Positions 33,835 to 47,326 of a DNA stretch of 64,000 nucleotides are shown here, in pieces. Both the position numbers and the translations under genes were made by a program. The notes beneath the pieces are model-generated. The model saw only the letters and a program-made list of their open reading frames with translations, was not told where the DNA came from and searched no databases. Location: positions 372,001-436,000 of the forward strand of contig JADNRV010000022.1 of assembly GCA_015499995.1 (NCBI GenBank), given 5' to 3'. Position 1 is the first letter of the stretch. Each line of letters opens with the position of its first letter. Origin of the DNA: Flammula alnicola. Lineage: Eukaryota; Basidiomycota; Agaricomycetes; Agaricales; Strophariaceae.

Positions 33835-34777
33835 ATCGACAGAGTAATGCTAGTCGCAGGGTTTGGATGATGTTTAGTGCATCGATATGCAAGACAGTGA
33901 TTTAATCGCTTACCTCGGATCCGATGAAATGTGTTTCATGGGTAGCGTAAGGCATGACTGTTCTGGAGGGTATGGCAATTATGCAGGTCTTTAGAGCGAA
34001 TGTGTTCAAACGCCGTTCAAGGAGGGCAGTGAAGGATGGAGAGATAGGACGCAATCTCCTTCATTCCCTTAGCCCTAGGTTTTGTATCCTGTCGGAGCCC
34101 AATTGTGTCGATCTCGGACAAGCAGTTTGGTGCCTCGTGGATGACGCATGACTCCTGCTACTCCATTGTCCTCAAGGCAGGAAGCAGGAGCCGTCTCTCG
34201 ATAAGCCCTGGATAAGCCCAAATAAGACGCGTATCATATACAGATGGTAAGAAGAAGACGTTTCAGGCGGACTTGATAGGTGTGTTACAGCTTACAAGCC
34301 ATTTCGATTCCGAAGATATCACGGCCATTGAAAAACGATAAATGCTGGAACGGCACGAAAGACACGAGGATTTAACATTCAAACCTATTCCTAGCAAATT
34401 CGGACATGGAGCCTTGGAGTTCGGGAGTCACAGGGCGTCGTGGTGATGGTCAGAACGATGATGCTCGCAGCTCGGACCGGAGAATGAACTTCATCCACTC
34501 CATTTCATTTGTAGGCGTCACGGTCATGTTAGTATATTGTATTGCAGCAATAATCGATTCCTTCTACGTTCTATAAAATCATCTATGTAATGTGTTTATT
34601 ATTATGTGTCTATACAAACTTGCAAGGGAACACTGATTGAAAGATTAAAAAGGAGCCGGCCATAAGGCTAACGAAGAGAAGTAACATTAAACAAATGCAA
34701 GGGATAGATACGATAATGCAAGCCAAGATCGACATGAGTGAATATCAATGTTTCTCTATATGCTGAAGATCGTCGCT
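33835..34777. other. Intergenic, no supportable gene
   Basis: Upstream region of the uncharacterised gene and 3' region of the Trk gene, both minus strand. AT-rich stretches near 34570-34700 look like terminator or untranslated sequence. Nothing else seen. Confidence 0.45.
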
Positions 34778-37700
34778 CTATTTCCGCCTCTCCGACGATG
34801 ACGAACTCTCCTCGAGATCATACATTTCGTCGTCGTTGAACGTTCTCGAAGGCTGAGGCGCCCGCCTGCGCATGTCAGAAGTTTGGCGGCTACTAGTTGG
34901 CTCCAAGTATGCGAACGGCTGGGTGTTCGGTTCATCGTTACCAGAGAATTGACTTCTGTGGTCGATCTCTTCATCTTTCTTTTCAGACTCGTCAGGAAGC
35001 ATGATGGCGCGATCAATCGCGTCTGGCAATCCACGATGACGTCCCCGGAGCATGACAAGGCAAACGATAAGTTTCGACAATGGGTGCAGCGCACCAGAGA
35101 AAGAATAGTTTTGCTGATATAAAAAATTCAAAAGAGGTTAACAATGCCATGAAGAGTTCCCTCACATTAGGAATGCCCAGAGTAAGGCCAACCGTGCCGT
35201 ATGCAGATACCAACTCGAAAACTATAAGATGCATGAGCTCGAATCGAAAGACAAAATATGAAAAAGGTACGTACGAATGCGGAAAATATTAAACCACCCG
35301 AATTTGAGCGGGTCTAGCAGATTATTTTTCTAAAGAAAGAGGTCAACTATGGAACTTCAGTGACATTTCAACGACAAATAATTTCACCTCGATAATGCAA
35401 ATAACGAACAAGGACAACGCCAGCCACCACATATCTACGAGCCTTATATAAGATTTAATCATCATTATAGAGGAAAGAACGCACCGAAAGCAAGCTGCCT
35501 ACGAGCATGCATACCGAGATATCGACTCCATACCGTCATTCGAGGACCAGACGGCTCGAAAGTGTCCACATCATGTTCATGTGCATCGAAAATACCAAGG
35601 GATTGCTCCTCGTACACGTTCGTAGAACGGACACTGAAAAAGAACAAACTTGTCAATATACAACATTTGCATCATGTAATCAGAAACAAACCTCAGCGCA
35701 ATGGGATCTAGAGAGGAAGGTTCCATGAGTACAGAAAATGCCATCAAAGGGGGGGAACTTACAAACGCTGATGTACATCATGACCACATAAAGCACCTGG
35801 ACGGCTGGAACAAGAGCAGCCAATGGCACAATACCGAATCCAGCTGCTCGAACTGCAGTGGCCTGTATAAAGCCATCCAGTACACGAATTCCGACCGGAA
35901 TTGAAGCAATTTCAGGGGTGTGGAGGTCCAGGACCAAGAAGAAAAACCAATCGATGAACCTGCAATAACAAACCAAAGATTCGGGTAATCAGTCTTAGGA
36001 ATTGCAGGGAGAAGAGGTAAAAGTGGACGTACGTGAGCCCGAGGACTACTGTTAGGAGGAACCAAGTCTGATGAGAAGGAAAGAGATATATAAAGCATCG
36101 ACGAGGATGATCGAGTAGGAAATGCAAGGTCTCATGAGCGCGAGAACCCTTGCGGACCACTTTACTTAGGCACCAACTAAAATATCACAGAAAATCAAAA
36201 AAACGGGCCAATAAGGGAGAAAGAATGCTCACATCATAAAACGTAAGCTATTTGAGATTCGAGGATTTGAGTGTCAATAGAGAATGTGATAATTGGTAAT
36301 GCTTACAAGATAGGCTACGAATCAATAAAATCAGAGGTCGAATATAGTCATTTCGAAGAAAAGACCCACAAAAGATGTGTTACCGGCCAAAATCAGAAAA
36401 ATCATCACGAAAATCATAGGGTATGCGTCCTGAAATGGGACCATCGACTGATCGACCAGTGACGTTCCAGTATTCGTATACGCAGAAACGACTTGAAATG
36501 CCGCGAACCTACACGAACAGAAAAATTAGATTGTCGCGAACACTGTTCTCTGATCCCAACGTGCCAGACAGGGCTCAAAGGCCGAATTTGTTCGTTAAAA
36601 ACTGGCTTCCATTTGCTTATGGTACTGTATGGTGCAATGATAATGAATGAGACGAGTTGACTGAGGATGTGATACTGTCAATGAGATTTAGCAATTAAGA
36701 TAGCTAAAAAGATTGAATTAATCACTTACTGCAGCGACAATCCAAAGCAGCGAACTTAGAGCCCTATATTCTACGCCTCCAATTTCGTACATCTGGTCCT
36801 TCGTTAATAGGTGGAATGTCGAGTTCCGCCCAACGACCGCGTCGAAGGAAATATATGGCACTTGTTTCTTGCCCTGTTGCGCTCCTACACGACTAGGAGT
36901 CAACGACATGGTCGCAGGCATCGTGACGGTCCGAGCTATCGTGCGCTTGACTCCAGGAAAAAGACGAGCTATAAGAGATTTTATGAGAGCGAATGGTGAT
37001 GGAAACCCTCCAAATCCACGAGACATGCTGTCCTCAGGGAGAACAGTATGAGAACGATGTACATGGCCTGTACGCTCAGTTGCATTCGTGTAGGTGGACA
37101 TTGGGACGGAAGGCGACATGACAAAACTGCGACCAGATCCTAAATAGACAACGTTTTAATGTCGGAAAGCCACTATGGAAATTTGGGCGTACGCATTGGG
37201 GCCGGAATCGTCTCAGATTCTTCGTGAAGAGGGCCGTGCTCTGCTATGTCTTTGCGTCCTAATCTACCGCGGCGTGTTAGAAGATCCGGAGCAAATTCAA
37301 CGGTCTGTGTACGGGGGAAGTGCTTCGGAGGTTCAGGAGGACTGGGCTTAGAATCGGCAACTGTTTCAAATCGTTGCAATGTTCCTGAGAGGAAAGTTAG
37401 AAAAGAGTCAATAGTATAATGATGGTCATACTGGAAGTTGGGGATGCCATTCTGGGCGGGTAACCTGGATCTGATAAGCGCCTACGGCGTGGTCTACAAA
37501 AAAAAAGTTTGGCATTGAACACCACATGATTTAAACAAGCAAACGTACTTTACATCTCCAAAATCAACTGAGGCACTTCCACGCATGAGAGGATCTGGGC
37601 GATTAGAACTACTGCCGATCACGGAATCGTCGGTCGTCTTTGAGGCCAAAGGTTTGGAGGGAGGGCGAATGCTGCCATTGGACATCCTCCTACCCGGAGG

Positions 37701-38504
37701 CGGGCGACCTTCAGAGACCCATCCACTGGGGTCGATACGTTTGGGCGCATCGTCCATACGCCGGATCATGTCTGGTCTCAGTTTCCGAAGGGCACCTTCC
37801 TTCTTTGCTTCTTGGTCGGCGCTCTCTTCGTCGATGACCGATAGGTGTCGTCCTGACATGTATGCAACGAACCGATGGGGCCATGGTTTATTCTCTTTGG
37901 CGGCTCGGCTTATCACCCTCGCTGCCTTCTTCTTTGCTACCTTTTCCAAGATAACCTCAAACTTTCTCGCAAAGAAATGCCTGTATATAAACGAAATGAG
38001 ATCCCACTCAACAAAGGAGAATGAGGACAACACACCTGCGCGTATATACGATGACCCACGACACAATGACCTACGCGTAATTGTGAGATGGATATCGCAC
38101 AGAGTTGCTAAAAGTCTGCTCACCGGATTGCCCACACACATAAGAAAGAACAACTGCGTTTGTTGGAAGGGCGTCAAAGAACTCAGATTTATCGTGGCCA
38201 AGCCGCAGACTGTCATGGCGCTAACGCAATTGTACAACGAGTCGACGTAGGATATCCTGTAGCGTCCATTGCTGGCGTAGAAAATCCCGGAGAATATGAG
38301 GGGGGTGAATGTGCTGTCGTCATCGAACTTTGATTAGCGTGATGTGCCAAATGCCAAAGGTTATGAGGGATATTTGCCAGCTTACAAAAATAGGAGATGG
38401 ATTCGGAAGAAATTAAGTTTGTTCGTGAGCCTTCTCCAAGCGCTTTTCCTTCCGGTTGTTGTGGTTGTATTCAATGTGTCGGAACGGAAAAAGGGCGAAG
38501 TCAT
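34778..38504 (-). CDS. TRK1: Trk-type high-affinity potassium transporter
   Basis: Plasma-membrane potassium uptake protein with four pore loops, each carrying a filter glycine. Visible pore regions: LYNCVSAMTVCGLATINLSS (first), AYTNTGTSLVDQSM (second), AVRAAGFGIVPLAA (third), ELVSAYGTVGLTLGIP (fourth). The start MTSPFFRSDTLNTTTTTG leads into the first membrane part, joined over an intron to FTFTPLIFSGIFYASNGRY. A long cytosolic loop between pores one and two includes HFFARKFEVILEKVAKKKAA, then DPLMRGSASVDFGD and a PYISFDAVVGRNSTFHLLTK segment typical of fungal Trk. After the fourth pore comes the conserved RGRHRGLPDAIDRAIMLPDE and an acidic tail ending EESSSSSERRK. About a dozen short introns; one near 36573 appears to use a GC donor. 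Frame is intact throughout. Confidence 0.92.
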
Positions 38505-39173
38505 GCCACGCTCACGGTCCGCAATCAGCTCGCTCAGGATAGCCCTCTGAAGAAAAGAGAGAAGCTTGGGACGAAAACCCTCACCGCGGGAGGTTCGTAC
38601 GGTGTGGTGGTGAAACTGACAGAAGTGTTAGGACAGTTGGATCTTGGCAGTCATTGATGATTGAAGGACTTGGCGCAAAATTGGGTGGATATCTCGGCGC
38701 GGAACCAATCCAGAATAGGGAAAAAATTGAAGGTTTGCTCCTAAGTTCTCTGACCTTAATATATGGTCCTGTCTCCACTTACAGCATGATGAAGCAGTCT
38801 TATTTTCAAGAATAGGACTGCTTCGAAGGAGGTCTAGGTGGATGGACCAGTGCCTACCCGGTCGCAATTGAAGCAATCGACGTCACCGTCTCCGAAGATT
38901 TAGACAATGTTCTCAGGCAATAATGGGAAGACCTATGTACATGCCACAGAGTACGATGAGCAAGTCCTAAACAATCGCAGATAAACTAGAGTAAGAACCA
39001 TATGCAACGACGAAAAGAGAGGAATGCAGACAAGATGGAAATGAAAAAAAAGGCAGGAATGTGAGAGAATAATAGCGTGAATGAATACGAAGGAGAACGA
39101 CAATAAGGTAGATGCAGTCGATGCCAGAGTGAGAGGGAATGTCAGACTAAAGGAAGATTACGGTAATTCTAAA
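38505..39173. other. Intergenic: Trk promoter and eIF4G 3' region
   Basis: Both flanking genes are on the minus strand. No gene-like frame; the AT- and GA-rich stretch 38990-39170 is consistent with a 3' untranslated region of the eIF4G transcript. Confidence 0.45.
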
Positions 39174-42100
39174 CTACTGTAGGAGCGCAAGAAGTTTGTC
39201 GCTATCCATAGACTTGGACGCCAGGTTTGACCGCCGTTCTTCGTCCAGACTGGCGCCCTTGATCATCAGGGCAAACAATTGGAAGGCCTTAGGAGCATCG
39301 ATAGCAATATCATCGATAAGCTCCGCAATGGGGGTAAATCCTTCCTCGAAAGCGGCAGCTGATGACAGTTTATTCTCGACAGCCCGAGCGAAAAAGTCAG
39401 ATACGAGTTGGGCATCTGCTTCCTTCGATTCGATTGCCTTTGAGACGAGGGTATCGACCAGCCTGTGATGATGCTGGGCAGGCAGATTGCTAAAGTATAC
39501 CTCAGCCTCGTCCAGATTCCGAACACCGAAGAACTCTTTCGAGTCCTCGGCGATCTTCTTCTTGGCTTCCTCCTCAGTCATCTCAGCAGGTGCCTCCTCT
39601 TCTGCATCCGATCCAGGAGCAGGTGATTGAGAGTCCGCTGTTTCACTCTCGACAGGTTTCGAACGAGGTTGGAGGACGAGCCGTCTGCGTTGAGCGGGTT
39701 CAGCAGCTATTGATATCGAAATGTTAGCAAATGAAGATCCGAATCCAGTTCAATAACGCATACCTTTGGTAGCGGCTTCCGATGGCTCGGGAGCTTGGCT
39801 GCTGAGCATTGAGAACATGTTCGAGTTCGAATTCGTGCGAGAAATAGACTCTCGCTTCGACGACTCAGCACCACCCTTCTTACCAGCAAATACACTGCTT
39901 GGTCCGAATGTCATGGGTTGGGCCTTGCTGATCTTGCCAAAGTTGGACAGATCACCAGCCTTGGGAGGTGGTCGAGGAGCACCCGATCCACCGCCAGCAA
40001 CAGCCCAGCCATCGGGGCCAACCTGTGGGTATTCGTTGCGGTCTCCGCCGCGCCTTGATCCACCACGCGACATGCTGATTTGGCGTTGGTAAGACTCTTT
40101 CTCAGCGGCAGCCTTCTCCTTAGCAGCCTGAATTTATATCCTCGTCAGAAACACTGAAGAACTAAGAAACTAACAACACGACTTACAGCTTCGTGGATTT
40201 GAGCAATCGTCGCGGGAGCAGCGACGCTGTTACGAGTAATCCATTTACGGTCACGGAGTTCGATCAAGTCCTATGGCATAACATTAGTGACTTAAACTTT
40301 TGGTTATAACGGCATTGTACACTCACAAGGAGCATATATTGCATACGCGAGGTGACATTGGGACTCTTTGTGAGCTCTTTCATGCGTGAGAAATAAACGT
40401 CAAGGTGGGCGCGAGCCTTGGGGGTATCGAGGATGCCACCAACGGTGGTAAGAAGCTTGCACAGCGATTCGATTTCCTCCTCTTCCGGGTTGTCGACATT
40501 GCCAAGAAGCTTCTTCACGCACTCGTGCATGATCCGCTCCGTAAGCATCTGGAGCTTGAACAGTTCACCAATGAACTTGATGAGACCGAGACCCTGGCGC
40601 TTAGCCTTCTGAGCAGCGTAGTACTCCTCAGAGTAGAGGACAACCTCAACCTCCCCTTCCTTGCCATCCTCCTTGGTCTTTTCGTTGGCAGCTTTCACAG
40701 CCTCGTCGTCCAAAGCCTTCGATGCAGCGGCAGCGGCAGTAGTTTCTTTCGCCACCCAACCACGCTCAAAGTCTTCTTGACAGCGGTTCAGGAGATATTT
40801 ACGGAAGAGTTGGCCTCCAGCAATAGGTTTGCCTTCGTTGGTCTTGATACCGTCATCCTGAACCTTGGGGCTGATCTGCTCCATCATCTTCCTGCACAAA
40901 CGCGCATACATCTCGGACCATGCAGCTTCATCAGTGGCCTTCTCGAAAACAAGACGAATGACCTGGATGAGCGTTCGTCCATCCTTCTCCTTCTCGGACT
41001 TGTTGGCCCAAGAAATGATTTGGTCCGAAATAGAATCGAATTTCTCCATGGTCAACTTGTTAAGGAGACCCTTGACCTTACGGTCCACCATCTCAGGCGA
41101 ATCGGCGTCGATTTGCAAGGCCTTCCTGTCCCAACGATTGGCAGAAGCTTGGAGAGGGGCAACGGGCTCGAGGTTCATTTGCTGCTGATTCTGGTAATTG
41201 CTGTAACCAGAACCATGACTTTGCTGCTGGCCCCCACCACCACCGCCGGCCTTTTTGCCGTCGTCGCGCTTCTCGCCCCGCTTGCTTCGAGTACGATCAC
41301 GAAGAGGCGCGCCACCTGGACCACCCTGGCTGGCCGTCCGCGTCATGGCAATTGGTCGGTTAGCATATTGCATCCCAGGAGCGCCACTGGCAGACGCGAC
41401 ACGACCAGCAGACGCCGCAAACCTGTCCTCGCTGCTGAGCTTGCTGGCGCCGACAGTAGCGAAGTTGCCCATGCTGAAGGGGTTGGTAGCGCCTTTGCCG
41501 AATGTGCCAGGCGAGAAACCGAGGCCGATAGATCCCTGTCGAGAAGGAGGTGCGGCACCTGAACCTTGACGATGACGGCCTGATCCGCCACGAGCCATGT
41601 TGAGCTGGTCGTTGGGTTCAAGACCAATGGCATCAAGAGGAGGTAGCATAGCAGGCTTCTCCTTGCAGATGGACATGAACTGCAGGAGGAAGTCTCGGTC
41701 ATACCTATAGACAATGCTAAACGACAGAACGAAGTTTCCGTAAAAAAAATTTACATACCTGAATTTACCCTCCTTCGCGCCCTGATTTAATTCAGGACGT
41801 GGGCTGCTAACACCCTCGGGGTATTGTACTGTGGAGATATCAGCGATAATGCGAGCTGTGGCAAGAGCGCTTTGGGGAGGGGCTGCGATATTGGTGCTCT
41901 TAGCGCCAGAAAGATCCAAAGGACCAGGATGCCGTCTTCTGTCGAGCGTTGGCGAGGTAGTGTTGATACGAAGACCATCCTTGGGCTTCTCCTTCACTTC
42001 TTCCTTCGAAGCGACGGGAACCTCAGCTTCCTTGCCGTCCTCAACGACCTCTCCGTCCTCCGAAGTCTCCTCAGCCTTTCCATCAGCTTCGACTTCAGGC

Positions 42101-44161
42101 TCTGGAGTAACCTCAGTCTTCTTGGCGGCTTCCTCTTGCTCGACACGAAGGCGCTCTTCCTCGGTCTCCTTTGCCAGACGTTCCTGCTCGGCCTTCTCGA
42201 TACGCTCCTTTTCCAATCGTTCCTCCTCCTCCTTCTTGGCCTTTTCCGCGGCGATGCGTTTGGCCTCCGCCTCCTCCGCCTCCTTCTGCTTACGCTCCTC
42301 CTCCTCTCTCAGGCGCTGAGCTTCTCGTTCCTCGGCCTCCTTGCGCAACCGCGCCTCCTCCTCGATTCTCAAGCGCTCCTTCTCCTTCACTTCTTCCTCT
42401 TTCCGGATACGCTCCTTCTCGGCCTCCTCTTCCCGCTTCTTCTTCTCCTCAACCTCCTTAGCCTTGCGTTCGATCTCCTCCTTCTCCTTCTTGACCTTCG
42501 CCTCAGCCTCCGCCTTCACCCGAGCTTTCTCCTTCTCCTTCTGCTCCTCCTCTGCAAGACGCAAGTTACGTTGATCCTCAGATTCTATACGGATACTCGC
42601 AGGTCTCCGATTAGGCGTCCCAGGACTGCCTTGTCTATACACGGAACCCTGCGGTGATGATGTCACAGTAGATGATGATACAGGTGTCGGGTTGCTTTTC
42701 AGGTTCTCTATGTTTACCTCAGTGCCATCCTCCTTTTTCAGCGTTACTTTCGCTCCATGTCGAGGTACAAAGGCAGTTGAGCCAGCATTCAGGCGGGGTA
42801 TCGAGGCGGAGGAAGGTGTGGGAGGGGGTGATGTCAGCCCACCGATAGACGTAGATGCGTGTGAAAGTGCGGGAGGTGGATGTGGGGCGTGTACGGGATT
42901 TGGTAGAGCATGGGACATCGTTGGCGTACCAGGACCTTGGAGAGAGGAAGGAGGGTTTCTCGGAGACATGGGCATCCCGGGGTGAGGGGGCATGTGTTGA
43001 CCAGGAGGTTGGGGTTGATGTTGTGCATGCGGTGGTTGCATAGGCATAGGAGGAGCATACCATTGGGGGTACATATAGTGTTGTTGTTCAGGAGATGCAT
43101 AGGGCTAGAAAATAAATCATGAGATAGGAAACTGAACGAAAAGCTGAAATAACTGACGTAGTAACCAGTCCAAGGCATGCCCATGTGCTGATGCATTTGG
43201 GGCTGCATTTGAGGCTGCATTTGGGGAGCCATGGGCGAAGGCTGCCCATTATGAGGATGAGGTGCAAGACGAGGGCTTGACAAACCGGCAGGTGGTCCGC
43301 CATTTTGCCCGCCTTGCGAGCGTGGCCCAGTACCATTAGGCATTTGTCTGGGATATTGAGGTGACCGAGGAGCGCCGCCATTTGGACCGCTGTTTTGTGG
43401 TGGCCTGATTGAGCCACTGGGCACAAACGGAGTATAAGAATGGGCGCCTAATTGGGAAGATGGAGGATGTGTGGATTGGCCCTGATGTGACGATGATTGC
43501 TGCGATGGCAAAGGGACATTTCGCATTGAAGGTGAGGGTGTGTCGGATGAGGGGCCCGAGGATGGGGCAGATGATGGATTTTGGAACATCTTTTTTATGT
43601 CAATTTTAGGCTTGGCCGGAGTAGCAGGAACTGCTGTGGGAGCGGGCGTCGATGCTGTCGCCGATGAGGATGATGAGGCCGCAGGAGGTACGACTGACGT
43701 CCTCGATGATATTGATGCCTTTCCATTGACATGTCCTGTCGTTGCAGGGACTGTTCCAAAGGACTTTACGCCTTCAGATTTGATAAGGGGGGCGGCCGCA
43801 GGAGACGAGGATATTGGCGCTGATACGTCATCTATTGATCCAAATGTCACTGCTGAGCCTAGTAAAAAAAAGTATTAACATTTAAAGCTAGCTAGAAAGA
43901 CGAGACTGTCGCTGATGACTAACCTTGTTTTACCGCACCTATGTTACTTCGTGGGACGCTGACGCCATCTTTAATGGGAATACCCTGACCAAGTGCACTG
44001 GGACGACGTGAATGTGTTTGGTGTACTGGAGTGGATGGAGCTGGAGACTGAGAGCGTGGAGAAGGCGCTGTCGCTGTCTGCGGAGGGCCCCTTGCCCAAG
44101 CTGACTTTGCTGGAAGCGGAGTCGGATTCTTTGGTGCAGTTGCAGTTGAAGATTTGCTCAT
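39174..44161 (-). CDS. Eukaryotic translation initiation factor eIF4G
   Basis: Scaffold of the cap-binding complex that links eIF4E, eIF4A, poly(A)-binding protein and the ribosome-bound eIF3. Order: disordered Ser/Pro/Gln-rich N-terminus from MSKSSTATAPKNPTPLPAKS; a 250-residue charged Glu/Lys/Arg-rich predicted coiled coil (roughly 42100-42560); the eIF4E-binding motif YDRDFLLQF (YxxxxL plus hydrophobic) placed right after an intron near 41705; an RGG/Gly-rich linker; and the MIF4G domain from KVKGLLNKLTMEKFDSISDQ to MQYMLLDLIELRDRKW. A linker with SMSRGGSRRGGDRNEY follows, then a C-terminal MA3-type domain from EEEAKKKIAEDSKEFFGV to SDKLLALLQ. Six or so introns, all in frame. Long plus-strand frames across this gene are antisense shadows of its biased codons. 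Confidence 0.95.
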
Positions 44162-45670
44162 TCTAGGGTGGGGGGGTTCAAAAAGGGGTTCGATAGTAAA
44201 GATGCATGTAAGATATGGTTAGAGAGAGCACGGCGAGAACATTAGGGGACAAAACTCACGAATTTTGCAAAGAGAGAGCTGAAATTTTAGCTTGCTTTTT
44301 GGCGTGAGTGTGGTTGAACAGAGTCGCGTGTGGGTGGGTCGTCAAAAATGACCTGCCAGCAGGCGAGAATGCAGCTGGAGAAGTAAAGACTCGAAGAATA
44401 AATGCAGCGGACGCTGTGGATAGCGATCCGGCAAAGGGAGATGTCTGTCCTGTAGGCAAGGACGATGGACAAGGAAGGACAACAGCGCACACAGCAAAAA
44501 AACTCCCACGCGGGACCCCAGAAACTCTGATTGCGTAATCACACGGTTCCGTACACTCCTCATTGACTCACTGACCCACATGTCTTATTGAGACCCCGAA
44601 TGTGAAAAAATCATGATGATTATATTCATACGTGTCGTCAGGGATGATTTTGACAGCTTTCATGAGCTAGCCTGCGTCCTCATACATATTATTATACAGC
44701 TCGAATATCACTGCTCCTTGATCATCATCGATGAAGTGGATCGACTCATCATCAACTGAATATCGGTAGTTTGCGAAGTCTGCCTACGGGAGACTATCAT
44801 CGATGCATCATCAGTAAAATTTCGTTTCTTTCCGGTGCAAATTTATCTGGCTCATATTCTTCTGGCAGCTCCCTCAGTCTGTCCAATGCCACCTACCAGA
44901 TCATATTTCTGGTCAGCGCTGTTCACTATGAGTGCTCGTTCATACTGGCAGTCTACAGATATCTGTCATTCTGGCTTTCCTCATTGCGTCCCGAACTATT
45001 GGCGCACACGCAGCTCGGGCCTGTTCGCAAAAACTTATTAGGCTTCACTGGGCCTGAGTTAAATGACGCTATAACACTAAGGTTTCATTCTTCGTAGGCA
45101 ATTATAACTTAAAAGCAATATCTAAAATGCCAACGGCCCTTTCAGGTGTGTTTTAGCTCTTGATGTGATGAACAGCAACCCGAAGGCAGACGTGATATTC
45201 GTAGTATCGCATTGCACACAGTCTGCCTTTCACCGACCAGCCCGGGAGGTGAGTCATTATTCGTATGCTTCCAAGTATATAATTTTGACGACTTCTACAG
45301 GTATCATCGCTAACAAGCTGCAGCATCTCTTTTGAGCCTTCTATATCTCATATGAGAAAACTTTGTAAGCAAATATCCGCCTCATCATGTCTTCCATGCC
45401 TTTCTATTTCCACTCACCACTGCGAATAGATCCAGAAGCCTGTGAGTAGCAGTGCACCTCTACCTGACACTGTTATGTAAAACCATCTTCGAGGATGCAC
45501 ATTGCTATACGAGCACATGTTCTACTATGATGTAAAAGTGTCCTTTTGTCCGTACGAATATCCGTCTTACTGATTTAATTATAATTACCATAGTACCTTC
45601 AAGTTGCGTCGCATGGCCTGGACCCGACCTGAAAACGAAGAAGAAAAAAACTAATACATTACCTACCTCA
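44162..45670. other. Intergenic, eIF4G promoter side
   Basis: About 1.5 kb with no convincing gene. A plus-strand frame at 44771-45097 (108 codons) has no recognisable motif. The left end, with G-runs and pyrimidine tracts, should be the eIF4G promoter and leader. Confidence 0.45.
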
Positions 45671-47326
45671 CTAGGTGCCTTTGCCGTTATGCCTCAGAAG
45701 CTCTACCCAGGAACGACCCGACAGCTCCATCTCCCGGTTCCTTATGTCGAATGCGACGAGAGTCGGTATGCCGAAGACCAGACTCTTGACATTCGCTTCA
45801 TCGACATTCAGGCCTTCGATTCGGAGCCTCCTCAACATGAAATCCTTCACTTCTGCCGACCTGTGCAATAACAAGAGCAGCTCCGTCGCCGTCCACGGGA
45901 TGCGGCTCTCGAAAGACCAACTCTCCGCGCTCACATTCAGCTCCTCCAACGACGGCAGCTCAACGAAGCGGAAAAGCGAGTCGACGACTTTCGCAGAGGT
46001 GTCGTCTATCGTCAATTTCTTTAACGAGTGCACTCGGAGCATCGTTCTCGGACCTTCCACCGCAGGACAAGAAACGACCTTGAAGTCGCACTCCACTAAA
46101 TTCGGACATGCCTTGAAGATGCGCAGCACATGCGAAGTATCCAACGGATACGGCGACCGAAAACTCGCGAGATGGGTCCAAGGCGAACTAGTCATCAAGT
46201 GCATAGGGTTGATACTGCCGTTGTTCAGCCTCAACTCCCGCAGGCGGGGCGCATTCCGCTGCAGGCCGGCTACCCCTAGGGAAGTGTACGGCTCCAGCTC
46301 CAGCGTATCCAGGATAGGCATGGGATACGACAGCAGCTTGTGCGCGCGCGTTGGGAACCCATGTGCCTGCCACACCAACCCCTTCACGACGGAGAGTCGG
46401 ACACTGCGCCACCGATGCGCGAGAGTGAGGAGGTAGTCGAATATCCGGTCGTGGAACTGGAGGGACTGTGTCGGCCCCCAGAGGATGTGGAACGACAGCG
46501 GCAGCGCCCCGGAGCGTCCTATCCACGTCTGCACAAACGCCTTGGAAGTCGCCTGCCCCCGGAGACTGATGACCAGCGAGTTCCATAACGCTGGTGTATG
46601 AATAGCGGCATTGCGCCACATGTGGCATATCCTGCAGAGCAACAGCGGGGCGGTATCCTGACCCGGCTCCAAGTACTCTTCGTTGGTGGCGAGGCAGAAT
46701 ACGAATATCTGCCCCCATACTTCCGGCGGTGTCCTGTACACCGCAGAAAGTATCCTCCGTCGAATTCTGATCGCTGCTCTGACGCTGCGCAGCAGCTTCT
46801 TGTACCACTGGATCTTCCGCTCGTTCTCTAACATCATCGATTTCGCATCCAACTCGTTAAATGAACTCCTCCGATATCGTCTATCCCTTCAATTTCTTCT
46901 TCGAGTCTGGGTGTCTTAGAGCCCACGATGGCGTCATTGGCGACGAGAAAGCAATTTTGAGCTTGCACCCCAAGATGATGGGTTTTCGCCTAATGGTGGA
47001 CTCGATAATCTCAATCACGACTATGTCCCTCCGTTTACGCTCGAGAGATGCAATCTTTTTGGTGATGAGCTGCAACGCCTCCTCGAGCTGGGCTTTCTCG
47101 AAGTCTTCCTGTATCTCTCTCGTAGGGTTGGAGCGGTAATACGTTGGTTCTGTAACCCTGCCAAGGAATGTCTCAACCACTGCAAACGATGAAGATTTTC
47201 CGGTTCAGTTCACAGACCAAGCGCAGTTGAAGGAAGGGAAGGTCGGTACTCACGGAAATGGACATTAAAGCAGACCTCCTCCAGACTGTTTGCAGTAACC
47301 AAGCTGTTTGTCGAGAGACCTTTCAT
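45671..47326 (-). CDS. F-box-like protein (agaricomycete type)
   Basis: Probable substrate adaptor of an SCF ubiquitin ligase; such genes are very numerous in mushrooms. Exon 1 (MKGLSTNSLVTANSLEEVCF) joins at phase 1 over GTGAGT..TTTGCAG to LVETFLGRVTEPTYYRSNPT and a coiled coil (QLEEALQLITKKIASLERKR). The main exon then gives RRRILSAVYRTPPEVWGQIF, the F-box-like hallmark, followed by LLLCRICHMWRNAAIHTPAL WNSL-type sequence and leucine-rich repeats such as LEELNVSAESWSF, ending LLRHNGKGT. The join between the coiled-coil exon and SFNELDAKSMMLENERK near 46860-46990 is not clean: either an intron I could not place or a frame error. No target can be predicted. Confidence 0.78.

Noticed and set aside
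40405..42657. Long plus-strand open frames (385 and 277 codons)
   Set aside because: They lie antisense to the eIF4G coding exons and reflect the biased GAG/AAG codons there; no motif or splice logic supports them.
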